This document shows positions 1 through 6,579 of a stretch of DNA of 32,003 nucleotides, piece by piece (positions within the stretch are counted from its first letter, which is position 1; each line of letters starts with the position of its first letter). The DNA comes from Nitrospirota bacterium. GTDB taxonomy: Bacteria > Nitrospirota > Nitrospiria > JACQBZ01. The translations under genes and the position numbers were made by a program. The stretch covers positions 1-32,003 of the forward strand of contig JACQBZ010000084.1 in assembly GCA_016194285.1 (NCBI GenBank), read 5' to 3'. The notes below the pieces were generated by a model that did no database searches, was not told the origin of the DNA, and was given only the letters and a program-made list of their open reading frames with translations.

Positions 1-71
1 AGCTTTCTTTTGAGCAGCGTTCGTTCATCAGGTTTCAACCGGCGCAAGCCGATGTTTCTGGAACGTGCCAT
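1..71 (-). CDS. Partial CDS, N-terminus of an unknown basic protein
   Basis: Only the first 23 codons are present; the gene runs off the left edge. It opens with ATG at 69-71 behind a very good Shine-Dalgarno (AAAGGAGGGACC). The visible peptide is rich in Arg and Lys, has no signal peptide, and is not long enough to assign. It follows the secreted protein gene ending at 111 on the same strand after a 39-nt gap, so it may be the last gene of that run. Confidence 0.5.
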   Translation of the reverse strand, partial: MARSRNIGLRRLKPDERTLLKRK

Positions 72-110
72 ACGGGTCCCTCCTTTTGGGAACCAGTATA
101 GCACATATTA

Positions 111-743
111 TTAGATAATAATAGTTGCATGAGCACTAGAATCCGTCTGTGTTCCGCAGGGATCAGAGTGAGTGCTCTGGCCGATGACGGTGATGGGTCC
201 TGCAGACACTCCAACATTGAAGGTTTTTCCGTCTTCAGTTGCTATCGCGAACGACGTGCCCCGACCCGGCCCCGGCTGAATCGATCCATGGCCTTCTTTC
301 GTTGTAGCGCTGCTCTTTTCACCTAGACCGCCCCTGCCATTGGGACAGAGATATTCATCGTTAGTCTTCCGGGAGGAGAAGGAGTAGGTATAGCCGGCCT
401 GGCCGGTAAAGGAGACGAGCCTGACCCCGCTGACATTGCTTCCAATGCGGGACGGATCCGTGCCATCGTCATACTCGAAATAGAAATCGGCCATCTTCGA
501 GTAGTCAAGGTCAGGGACTTGCATTATCACCTTTGCATTTAAGGTCCACTCACTGTTGTCGGTATACCCATCCGCGCTGGTCCCGGCGTTGTGAGACATG
601 GTCTGTTTGTATTGCACGGTCAGCGTCGCGCGCTGCATCCCTTGCGCTGGCTGGCCACGGTCCCCGGCCACTTCACTCCGCGCCATCAGCAGCAACAACA
701 CTGCCAGATAGACCGATACGATGACCACTGCAGATGGCTTCAT
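111..743 (-). CDS. Secreted hypothetical protein
   Basis: A 210-residue protein starting at ATG 741-743. Residues 1 to about 26 form a signal peptide (hydrophobic VVIVSVYLAVLLLL core). The mature part is rich in Ser, Thr, Gly and Tyr and looks like an all-beta extracytoplasmic protein; it has two cysteines far apart. I recognise no family. A longer reading to 1385 in the same frame exists, but that upstream part only shadows the OmpA-like gene. There is no convincing ribosome site, so translation may depend on the upstream OmpA-like gene, whose stop lies 44 nt away. The start region (first nine codons plus 5' flank) is duplicated at 2246-2285. Confidence 0.7.
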   Translation of the reverse strand: MKPSAVVIVSVYLAVLLLLMARSEVAGDRGQPAQGMQRATLTVQYKQTMSHNAGTSADGYTDNSEWTLNAKVIMQVPDLDYSKMADFYFEYDDGTDPSRIGSNVSGVRLVSFTGQAGYTYSFSSRKTNDEYLCPNGRGGLGEKSSATTKEGHGSIQPGPGRGTSFAIATEDGKTFNVGVSAGPITVIGQSTHSDPCGTQTDSSAHATIII

Positions 744-759
744 TCGACTCGGGCCGGCT
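721..759. repeat. Direct repeat copy 1 (start region of a secreted protein gene)
   Basis: About 39 bp here match 2246-2285 with a few substitutions and one indel. On the minus strand both copies carry the codons MKPSAVV plus the upstream flank. Here the copy is the working start of the 111-743 gene. Confidence 0.65.
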
Positions 760-787
760 TGGGGTAAGCCTCGTTCAACCGTTTTCC

Positions 788-1717
788 TCACTGTTCGACG
801 AGTTCGACCCGCCGGTTCTTGGCGCGGCCTTCGTCGGTGCCGTTGCTCACGACGGGAACCAGCGGGCCGACGCCGTCGGCGCGGAGCCGCGCTGCCACCA
901 CGCCGTACTTCTTCACCAGCACGTCGACTACGGCTACGGCCCTGCGCTTGGAGAGATCCATGTTGGACTCGAGCATGCCCACGTTGTCGGTGTGGCCGAC
1001 CACGTGGAGCTTGAGCTTGGGATCCGCCGCCATGAGCTTCTGCACTTCCTTGAGCGCCGCATCGGACTCGGGCTTCACATCCGCTTTCCCGGTGTCGAAG
1101 AGGATCCCGTAGACCGCCACGTGGCCGGTGCGCGCGATCTCCTCTTGGAGGGCCTTCGCGTCCACCACCACCATGCCTCCCTGCATCGGCTTCACCTGGA
1201 TCACGGCGATGCGCTGCGTCCCGAAGGTGGTGCCGTGCTGCTGGGTGAGGGCGATCGCCACGTAGACGTCGCCCTGCGGGCGGGAGAGCTTCGCCGCCAG
1301 ATAGCGGTTCTCGTAGCTCGGATCGAAGCCCGCGCCCTGTCCCCACCCCTGGATCCGCCCTTCGCCGCATTGCTCGTTCTTGCAACTGAAGAGGGTCTGG
1401 AAGCCGGCCTTCTTGAGCGCGTCCTCGTAGTTCCGGAAGATCTCCATCTCCGACCGGTTCTCGGGGAAGAAGTACTGCGCCTCGAAGACCTTTCCCTCGA
1501 GGTTCACCGATCGCTCGTACTGCATCTCGCCCTTCACCTTTCCGGTCACAAGGGTGAACTCGTCGAATTCGCGGGTGGACGGCGCGTTCCCCATCACCTC
1601 CGATCCCGGATAGCGATTGAAGAGCGGCGGATCGTTCTCATCCGCCATGACGAATGGGATCTGAACCACAGTCATGAGCGCAATGAAACCCATTGTCCAT
1701 TTGATGATAGACCACAT
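788..1717 (-). CDS. OmpA-family outer-membrane protein with DUF4892-like N-terminal domain
   Basis: A 309-residue exported protein. Residues 1-25 are a signal peptide. The region to about residue 170 resembles DUF4892. The last about 110 residues are an OmpA C-terminal peptidoglycan-binding domain, shown by GHTDNVG, NMDLSKRRA and the terminal NRRVELVE pattern. Proteins of this type tether the outer membrane to peptidoglycan. I chose ATG 1715-1717 because GGAGGGGG sits five bases upstream; ATG 1730-1732, five codons earlier, lies on the wrong side of that site. It belongs to a minus-strand run of secreted proteins. The domain family is clear; the physiological role is not. Confidence 0.85.
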   Translation of the reverse strand: MWSIIKWTMGFIALMTVVQIPFVMADENDPPLFNRYPGSEVMGNAPSTREFDEFTLVTGKVKGEMQYERSVNLEGKVFEAQYFFPENRSEMEIFRNYEDALKKAGFQTLFSCKNEQCGEGRIQGWGQGAGFDPSYENRYLAAKLSRPQGDVYVAIALTQQHGTTFGTQRIAVIQVKPMQGGMVVVDAKALQEEIARTGHVAVYGILFDTGKADVKPESDAALKEVQKLMAADPKLKLHVVGHTDNVGMLESNMDLSKRRAVAVVDVLVKKYGVVAARLRADGVGPLVPVVSNGTDEGRAKNRRVELVEQ

Positions 1718-1781
1718 TTTTACCCCCTCCATGTTCTCAATTACTGCGTTGTAAAACTCAATACGGCGCTCTGGGTTCTGT

Positions 1782-2165
1782 TTAGGTCGTCGGTTTCACG
1801 ATCGATATCAGCGTATCGTTCCTCATCTTGCCTGTTTTTGTATCCATCCATGGATTCTGGATGGTGATGTTAATACCGGTGTCACGATTACCCTTCTTAT
1901 ACATGAACATCGCGGTCTCTTTGTCATTACTGAAGAGTTCGAAGCTGGGTTGCTTTTTATAAAAGGCGACCACTTTTTCAAGGCTGTCCTTCGTCACGTA
2001 ACAGAATGCTTCACCAGCGCCTATTCCACTCACAAATTTTGAGATGGCTTCATCGTATTTTGCGCCATCATAGACCTTCACCCCGAATCCCTGCCCAGCG
2101 CTGACCATCTGAATACCACACAAAAATGCCAAACCCAGAAAAACTGCTATGAATTTAGGTCGCAT
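1782..2165 (-). CDS. Small secreted hypothetical protein
   Basis: A 127-residue protein with a signal peptide cleaved near residue 23 (after VSA). The mature part has the pattern VYDGAKYDEA...VVAFYKKQPSF, typical of small periplasmic proteins that often accompany OmpA/DUF4892-type genes, but I cannot name a family. ATG 2163-2165 follows AGGAGGAATTAACG, an excellent ribosome site. It lies 64 nt upstream of the OmpA-like gene and probably shares its transcript. Confidence 0.75.
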   Translation of the reverse strand: MRPKFIAVFLGLAFLCGIQMVSAGQGFGVKVYDGAKYDEAISKFVSGIGAGEAFCYVTKDSLEKVVAFYKKQPSFELFSNDKETAMFMYKKGNRDTGINITIQNPWMDTKTGKMRNDTLISIVKPTT

Positions 2166-2211
2166 CGTTAATTCCTCCTGCTTGGTTTAGTTATACATTC
2201 ATCATTGAGGC

Positions 2212-2268
2212 TCAGTCGGCAGTAACAACCTCGCCAGATGGAACGACGACCACCGCGGATGGCTTCAT
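2212..2268 (-). pseudogene. Remnant or duplicate start of the 743 secreted protein gene
   Basis: On the minus strand ATG 2266-2268 opens MKPSAVVVV, matching the first codons of the 111-743 gene, then diverges and stops after 18 codons. The match includes the upstream flank. It looks like leftover DNA of a duplication or recombination in this run of secreted-protein genes, not a working gene. Confidence 0.4.
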
Positions 2269-2285
2269 TCGGGTAGGGGCCGGCT
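2246..2285. repeat. Direct repeat copy 2 (remnant gene start)
   Basis: Partner of 721-759. Both carry GATGGCTTCATTCG and a flanking GGGCCGGCT block. Confidence 0.65.
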
Positions 2286-3177
2286 ACGGAGTCGCTGTCA
2301 TCTCCTGGAGGGTTTTCCGCGCGAAGCCGGCCGGAGGCTGGAACTCCGCCGCCGGGACCATCCGGCTTTCCGCCTTGATGACCCTATACCCTCCTCCTCC
2401 GCCGTGAGTATCCATCTGAACCGGATACCCCTCGGTTGCAGGCTTCCACGCCGGATCATCACCATGGAGCCCCAGCGCTCCCGGCCCTGAAACGCAGTCC
2501 ATGGCATTCGCTCGCGGGCCTGACACGCAGCCCATCGCCTTGGCCATCTCGGCCCCGAACCGCTTCAGCTTTTTGGGATCGAACTCCTTCCACGGCGTGA
2601 TGTCGTTCGCAATCCAGATCGCCCAGTCCGGCGACCCATCGACAACGATATCGTAACGGACCGCCGGGTGGCCTGCGATGATTTTCTGCTCATCGGTTTT
2701 TCGGATCTCGACCCGGGCCGCAGGGGCGGTTTGGGGGGGCGGCTGGGCCTGTTCCATTTGGGAGCGCATCCTCTGCTCCATCATCTTCCGCTGCTCGGGC
2801 GGCAATCCCTTGAGCGCCTCCTGCATCTGTTTCATCGCCTGTTCCATTTGGTTCGGTCCCTGAATCATCTTGAAATAGTCCTGAAATGGAGCCGTCGCAT
2901 ACCGCCGCTTCTGGTAATCCACCTGGGTGACGGTCTCAGCGTTGAAGTCCCAGATGAAGGCTGAGACCGGCTTCCCTACTGTCCCCACCGGTGCGGGTTC
3001 ATAGATGAGCGTCTTCATCCGGTTCGCCTGTAGGATCAGTTGTTGCCGGCTCTCTTCCGCGACCGCTCCGCTCGGCAGTCCGCTCACCTGATCGATGACC
3101 CACCCGGCTGACGCCTGGCCCGTCAATAGAAGGATGCCCACCATGACACTCACTGTGATGATCTGATAGGGAATCAT
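2284..3177 (-). CDS. Secreted DUF4412-like protein
   Basis: A 297-residue exported protein with a signal peptide of about 24 residues. The early mature part (IWDFNAETVTQVDYQKRRY) has the style of DUF4412 periplasmic proteins. A Gln/Met-rich stretch near residues 108-145 is probably helical or coiled coil and ends in a Pro-rich linker. Near residues 215-235 there is an imperfect tandem repeat, AMGCVSGPRAN / AMDCVSGPGAL, giving two cysteines. ATG 3175-3177 follows AAGGAGGTTACGTT. Its promoter may be the module at 3521-3549, which would leave a leader of about 340 nt; a closer TATAAT box at 3285-3290 lacks a good -35. The family name is tentative. Confidence 0.7.
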   Translation of the reverse strand: MIPYQIITVSVMVGILLLTGQASAGWVIDQVSGLPSGAVAEESRQQLILQANRMKTLIYEPAPVGTVGKPVSAFIWDFNAETVTQVDYQKRRYATAPFQDYFKMIQGPNQMEQAMKQMQEALKGLPPEQRKMMEQRMRSQMEQAQPPPQTAPAARVEIRKTDEQKIIAGHPAVRYDIVVDGSPDWAIWIANDITPWKEFDPKKLKRFGAEMAKAMGCVSGPRANAMDCVSGPGALGLHGDDPAWKPATEGYPVQMDTHGGGGGYRVIKAESRMVPAAEFQPPAGFARKTLQEMTATP

Positions 3178-3520
3178 AACGTAACCTCCTTGCTCTCAGT
3201 TAACTCGTGTTTATTCTTCATAGAAGTCGAAGTGGCTGGACTACCGTGATTGGTGGCATTGGCTTAAGCGGCACAACTAGTGTTATTATAGTTTCTTTAT
3301 AACAACCTATATCTGCTGTTTTTGCAGTATAACACCGAAAATAAATCCGTTCATCTGAAGACGTGGGTAACGGAATGAGTATAAGGTAAACGCGTTACGA
3401 GAGCGAACGATGTATAAACCAGGGCGGATCACGGAGGCGCTCCTCTTCGTCCGACGGATGGTGCCGCGTGTAGGAATCAGAAGCGGCAGGACGGCCCGCG
3501 GCGACGGAATGATTAGGCGG

Positions 3521-3549
3521 ATTATACAGTTTCAAGCGAAACGGGTCAA
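3521..3549 (-). promoter_or_regulatory. Consensus sigma70 promoter, module copy A
   Basis: On the minus strand TTGACC (3544-3549), a 17-nt spacer and a perfect TATAAT (3521-3526). The block 3493-3549 matches 6007-6063 at 43 of 57 positions, including transcribed bases. The stretch 3178-3711 holds no gene that I can support; this promoter is its main content. Confidence 0.6.
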
Positions 3550-3711
3550 CTGGTCGGGGAAGAGGGACGACGTTTTTAGAGGGTCCCTCGACGAAACGCA
3601 TCCCGAACCCGTCGGGCCTGCGGAGACAGGGCCGCGAAGAGAAATCGATTCGCCTCCTCCAGCCACGTCAGGCGGGTCGCGATGGATCACTGCATATATT
3701 TCAGAATGGCC

Positions 3712-3969
3712 TCATCCGCCGCTCAACGCCTGCACGATCTGCAGCTCATCGGTCGGGCGAAGCGAGTGCGTCATATCGAACACCTGCTCGCCGTTGACGA
3801 AGAACCGGATGTGCGGCCGCATCTTGTCCTGCTCGTCGATCACGCGGAATCGGAAGCCGGGGTATTGACGGTCGAGGTCGGCGAGCAGTTCGGTGATCGT
3901 CGCGCCGGCGGCTTCGACCTCCCGCTTTTTGGTGTAGGAGAGTAGCGGACCGGGAATCAGCACCTTCAT
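3712..3969 (-). CDS. MoaD/ThiS family ubiquitin-like sulfur carrier
   Basis: An 85-residue beta-grasp protein ending in Gly-Gly, the tail that MoaD/ThiS carriers use for adenylation and thiocarboxylation. Visible landmarks are the KVLIPGPLLSYT first strand, ATITELLADLDRQYPGF, IRFFVNGEQVF and ALSGG. Its start overlaps the stop of the upstream beta-propeller gene in ATGA (3966-3969), so the two are translationally coupled. No moaE, thiF, moeB or thiG is nearby, so a standard molybdopterin or thiamine role is not supported by context. The pairing with a BNR propeller gene is one I recall from other bacteria, but its function is unknown to me. Confidence 0.85.
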   Translation of the reverse strand: MKVLIPGPLLSYTKKREVEAAGATITELLADLDRQYPGFRFRVIDEQDKMRPHIRFFVNGEQVFDMTHSLRPTDELQIVQALSGG

Positions 3970-5186
3970 CGCATTTCGGCGGCTTCCACCGCGTAGATTT
4001 CAGGAAGATTCCGGGCGATGCAGGCCCATCGATGGCCTTCGTCACGGCTCATCCAGAGCTCTCCGCTCGTCGTCCCGAGGTACAGCCCCACGGGATCAAG
4101 CGCGTCCGCCGTCATGGCCTGGCGCTTCACCGTCCACCATGCCTGGCTCTTGGGCAGGCCGGAATCGAGGCGAAGCCAGCTCTTTCCGCCATCGCGCGTG
4201 ACATAGGCGCCGGGCTTGCCTTCCGGGCTGGTGCGCGGCCAAACCGTCGTGCCGTCCATCGGGAAGACCCACACGGTGTCCGCATCGCGCGGGTGCACCA
4301 CCATCGGAAAGCCGATGTCGCCGACCCGCTTTGGCATGTTCCTCCCGATGCGCACCCACTCGTTCGACGGCCGATCGATTCGGTAGATGCCGCAGTGATT
4401 CTGTTGATACAGCCGGTCCGGGTTGCTCGGACAGAGCCGGACGCAATGGGGGTCGTGAAAGGCGATCGTGGCGGGGTCGAACCCCTCGACCACTTCCATT
4501 CCTTTTACGATCGGCGCAAAGGTTCGGCCGCGGTCGACCGATTCGTGCACGCCGCCACCCGACATGGCCATGTAGAGATGCACGGGATCGCGCGGGTCGA
4601 CGATGATCGAGTGCAGTTTCGGTCCATCCGGCGTGCCGTCCTGCACGCTGCCCATCCAGGTTCGGTACAGCGGATCGTCGTTGATGACGGAGAACGGCTC
4701 CCACGCGATGCCTCCGTCGTCGGAGCGGAAGAGTCCCTGCGGCGAGGTACCCGCGTACCACGCGTTCGGCTCGTTCGCGTGGCAAGGCGTGAGCCAGAAC
4801 GTGTGGTCGACCACGCGGCCCGGCATTTTCGTATCCGGGCCGTCCGGTGCCTTGGCGAACGCGGGCGGCCGGGTTGCTTCCTTCCAGGTACGGCCGAGAT
4901 CCGTGGAGTGATGGACGGTCGGACCGAGGTGACCGGTTTTCGTCGCCGCCAGGAGCGTTCGGCCGTCGCGCGGGTCGAGCACGAGGTGATTGACGATGTG
5001 GCCGAGGAAGTGCGGTCCGTCGACCCGCCAAGTCCTTCGTGTCGCATCGCCGTGAAACAGCCACGCGCCCTTGCGCGTGGCGACGAGCACCACCACCCGA
5101 CGCGACGGGCGTCGGCGCGGGGCTCGCGTTGCGCGAGCGGATGGCCCCTGCTTTCGAGTTGCTGACTTCTTGGTCGTGCGCGCCAT
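3966..5186 (-). CDS. BNR/Asp-box beta-propeller protein (sialidase-like fold)
   Basis: A 406-residue protein. Residues 1-30 are a very basic, Ala/Arg-rich tail with no signal peptide, so it is probably cytoplasmic. The rest shows repeated Asp-box motifs (S-x-D-x-G-x-x-W): STDLGRTW, SDDGGIAW, SVDRGRTF, TRDGGKSW and SRDEGHRW, diagnostic of a sialidase or sortilin-type propeller. Such genes are often labelled exo-alpha-sialidase, but I see no evidence for sialidase chemistry. ATG 5184-5186 follows AAGGAGGAGTGATT; the frame is open to 5261, but that part overlaps a truncated AHSA1 gene. Its stop overlaps the MoaD-like start. The region appears more GC-rich than its neighbours, and its 5' junction cuts another gene, which suggests acquisition by recombination. 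Confidence 0.85.
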   Translation of the reverse strand: MARTTKKSATRKQGPSARATRAPRRRPSRRVVVLVATRKGAWLFHGDATRRTWRVDGPHFLGHIVNHLVLDPRDGRTLLAATKTGHLGPTVHHSTDLGRTWKEATRPPAFAKAPDGPDTKMPGRVVDHTFWLTPCHANEPNAWYAGTSPQGLFRSDDGGIAWEPFSVINDDPLYRTWMGSVQDGTPDGPKLHSIIVDPRDPVHLYMAMSGGGVHESVDRGRTFAPIVKGMEVVEGFDPATIAFHDPHCVRLCPSNPDRLYQQNHCGIYRIDRPSNEWVRIGRNMPKRVGDIGFPMVVHPRDADTVWVFPMDGTTVWPRTSPEGKPGAYVTRDGGKSWLRLDSGLPKSQAWWTVKRQAMTADALDPVGLYLGTTSGELWMSRDEGHRWACIARNLPEIYAVEAAEMR

Positions 5187-5223
5187 AATCACTCCTCCTT
5201 TGTGTGACGCCAAGTGAGACTCG

Positions 5224-5415
5224 TCATACGCCGCCCGGACGGAAGTCCATCTTGGCGACACGCACGGTGAAGCCTTTCGGCCCCCACCAATGCTTCATGC
5301 GCTCCGGGTCAGTAAACGCCTTCCAGACCAGATCACGCGGCGCATCGAATGTGCGCGAGATAACAAACTCCCAGTCGGTGGATCCCTTAGCGGAAATATT
5401 TTTTCTTTCGGCCAT
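5224..5415 (-). pseudogene. Truncated SRPBCC/AHSA1-type protein
   Basis: The 63 residues match the N-terminal third of AHSA1-like START-fold proteins, usually about 150 residues (FVISRTFDAPRDLVWKAFTDPERMKHWWGPKGF), ending at MDFRPGGV and a stop. I find no continuation of the domain in any frame downstream; the sequence passes straight into the ribosome site of the beta-propeller gene. The start (ATG after AAAGGAGAAGAAAC) overlaps the end of the ArsR gene by 29 nt, the usual ArsR-AHSA1 arrangement. The fragment is probably non-functional, and the break likely marks where the propeller-MoaD DNA was joined. Confidence 0.75.
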
Positions 5416-5764
5416 GTTTCTTCTCCTTTTTTTGGAGTTCGTGCAAATACTCGTCCAGGCGATCGAAGCTCTCGTCCCAGAAACGGCGATAGCGATCCGC
5501 CCACTCGGCGACCTCCTTCAGCGGGCTCGCCTCGAGGCGGCACGGCCGCCATTGCGCCTCGCGGCCGCGCGCGATCAGGCCGGCGCGCTCCAGCACCTTA
5601 AGATGCTTCGAGATCGCGGGAAGACTCATCTTGAAGGGCGCGGCCAGCTCGTTGACCGAGACCTGGCCCGAGATGAGGCTTGCAAGGATCGCACGCCGGG
5701 TAGGATCGGCAAGGGCCGCGAAGGTGGTGCTGAGACGATCAGGTGACACTCTGTGCTTAGCCAT
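5387..5764 (-). CDS. ArsR-family winged-helix repressor
   Basis: A 125-residue regulator with the ArsR winged-helix pattern: LADPTRRAILASLISGQ, VNELAAPFKMSLPAISKHLK, VLERAGLIARGREAQWR. The recognition helix is in MSLPAISKHLKVL. It lacks the metal-binding cysteine box of true ArsR/SmtB and belongs to the subgroup found next to AHSA1 genes. ATG 5762-5764 fits the family; an alternative start at 5842 lies upstream of the promoter. It is transcribed from a promoter whose spacer and start region are both palindromic, pointing to autorepression. Its partner AHSA1 gene is truncated, so the remaining target may be the downstream propeller-MoaD pair. Confidence 0.85.
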   Translation of the reverse strand: MAKHRVSPDRLSTTFAALADPTRRAILASLISGQVSVNELAAPFKMSLPAISKHLKVLERAGLIARGREAQWRPCRLEASPLKEVAEWADRYRRFWDESFDRLDEYLHELQKKEKKHGRKKKYFR

Positions 5765-5770
5765 ATGGGT

Positions 5771-5790
5771 ATTTAACCTTAAGGTAAAAT
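5771..5790. promoter_or_regulatory. Palindromic operator at the ArsR transcription start
   Basis: A 20-bp palindrome centred on ACCTT|AAGGT with one mismatching pair. It overlaps the predicted start site and lies seven bases upstream of the ArsR start codon. The AAGG half also serves as a weak ribosome site. Confidence 0.5.
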
Positions 5791-5814
5791 ACAACCGACG
5801 GAATCGGTTGTCAA
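5786..5814 (-). promoter_or_regulatory. ArsR promoter with operator in the spacer
   Basis: On the minus strand TTGACA (5809-5814), a 17-nt spacer and TATTTT (5786-5791). Nearly the whole spacer is the inverted repeat ACCGA-N5..7-TCGGT (5792-5810 with flanks). A dimeric repressor bound there would block polymerase directly. Confidence 0.65.
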
Positions 5815-5862
5815 GCATTATTTTTGACTTATTAACCGACACGACCGGCGGGGAAGCGAAAA

Positions 5863-5927
5863 GAAAAAGGGACAGGCTACTTTTTCTCAGGGATTACTTT
5901 TTAGAGAAAACAGCCTGTCCCCTTTTC
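5863..5927. repeat. REP-like hairpin with GGGGACAGGCT arms
   Basis: Arms 5863-5878 and 5912-5927 pair at 15 of 16 positions (GAAAAAGGGACAGGCT against its complement). A second inner stem TTTTCTC/GAGAAAA (5882-5888, 5904-5910) lies in the loop. Elements with the GGGGACAGGCT core are typical of REP sequences moved by RAYT-type tyrosine transposases; no such gene lies in this window. It sits in the gap 5815-6088. Confidence 0.6.
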
Positions 5928-6034
5928 CGTTCGGCGGATGGGATCGTGTATAGGTTAATGACGGAAGGAACGGCTCGACTGAGTTCGCCGAAATCTCACC
6001 GAAGTCGGCCCGCGCCGGAGGAATGATGGGAAGG

Positions 6035-6063
6035 ATTATACCGTTTTAGGTCGAACCGGTCAA
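6035..6063 (-). promoter_or_regulatory. Consensus sigma70 promoter, module copy B
   Basis: On the minus strand TTGACC (6058-6063), a 17-nt spacer and a perfect TATAAT (6035-6040). It lies 26 bases beyond the NTF2-like gene stop and points through the REP hairpin to the ArsR gene about 270 nt away, which has its own promoter. It is the second copy of the module at 3493-3549. Confidence 0.6.
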
Positions 6064-6088
6064 GCCGCCTAGGTTCAGGAGCGACTCC

Positions 6089-6502
6089 TCACTGATCGGC
6101 CGTGCCGCTAAAGACCGGCGAGCCGTGATGATGCACCATCAGCCATCCTTTCGGCCGCCGGAGGAAGAGATTCGTCGCCAGTATCCGGCTTTGCTGCGAT
6201 TCTCCGTTGTTCACCATGCGGACGTGTTCCATGCAGGTCACCCAGGCCAGATCGCCGTTCACGACGATATCCACATCCGTCACCTCGAACCGAATCCCGG
6301 TCGTGTGATTGAAGACTAGGACCCAACTGTCTCGGACCGCCGGCCAGCCGGACCGGAGGTCCCAGCCGGGATGGACGCACTTGACCGGCACGTCCGTCGC
6401 CCAGACGGATTCCATTTGATGGATATCCAGACTCTCAAAGGCCCGGTAGAATCGCTCATTCGCTTGTTCGATCTCAAACTCCTGATTCTCAAGGGAAGAC
6501 AT
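6089..6502 (-). CDS. NTF2-like/SnoaL-type protein
   Basis: A 137-residue single-domain protein with the NTF2 or SnoaL pattern: an N-terminal helix with ANERFYRAFESLD, then VWATDVPVKCVHPGWD and a curved sheet with W and H residues (MVHHHGSPVF at the end). Such domains bind small molecules or act as isomerases; nothing visible fixes the ligand. ATG 6500-6502 follows GGAGGTGGCGCG; twelve codons upstream are open but lie before this ribosome site. It diverges from the radical SAM gene and shares an overlapping promoter region with it. Confidence 0.8.
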   Translation of the reverse strand: MSSLENQEFEIEQANERFYRAFESLDIHQMESVWATDVPVKCVHPGWDLRSGWPAVRDSWVLVFNHTTGIRFEVTDVDIVVNGDLAWVTCMEHVRMVNNGESQQSRILATNLFLRRPKGWLMVHHHGSPVFSGTADQ

Positions 6503-6543
6503 CGCGCCACCTCCTGGCCGGTTGCAAACGTCCTTCACCCTCG

Positions 6544-6576
6544 TGATATAATACCACCGCTTGCATCAATGGACAA
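6544..6576. promoter_or_regulatory. Overlapping divergent promoters sharing one -10 region
   Basis: Plus strand: an extended -10 TG-A-TATAAT (6544-6552) for the radical SAM gene at 6580. Minus strand: TTGTCC (6571-6576), 17 nt, TATTAT (6548-6553) for the NTF2-like gene. The two -10 boxes overlap by five bases, so polymerase cannot occupy both at once. Confidence 0.6.
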
Positions 6577-6579
6577 CCG

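Noticed and set aside
734-1867. Long plus-strand open frame (377 codons)
   Set aside because: Antisense to the OmpA-like gene, which has clear domains and a ribosome site. The frame is His/Leu/Arg-rich with no recognisable motif, typical of GC-rich shadows.
3395-3601. Minus-strand 68-codon frame, and a 36-codon GTG frame near 3437
   Set aside because: The first spans the consensus promoter and lacks a ribosome site. The second has a GAGGAG but it is buried in a hairpin, and I see no other support.
4032-5165. Plus-strand open frame (377 codons) opposite the beta-propeller gene
   Set aside because: Mirror of a gene with five Asp boxes; composition is Arg/Val/His-rich and it has no ribosome site or motif.
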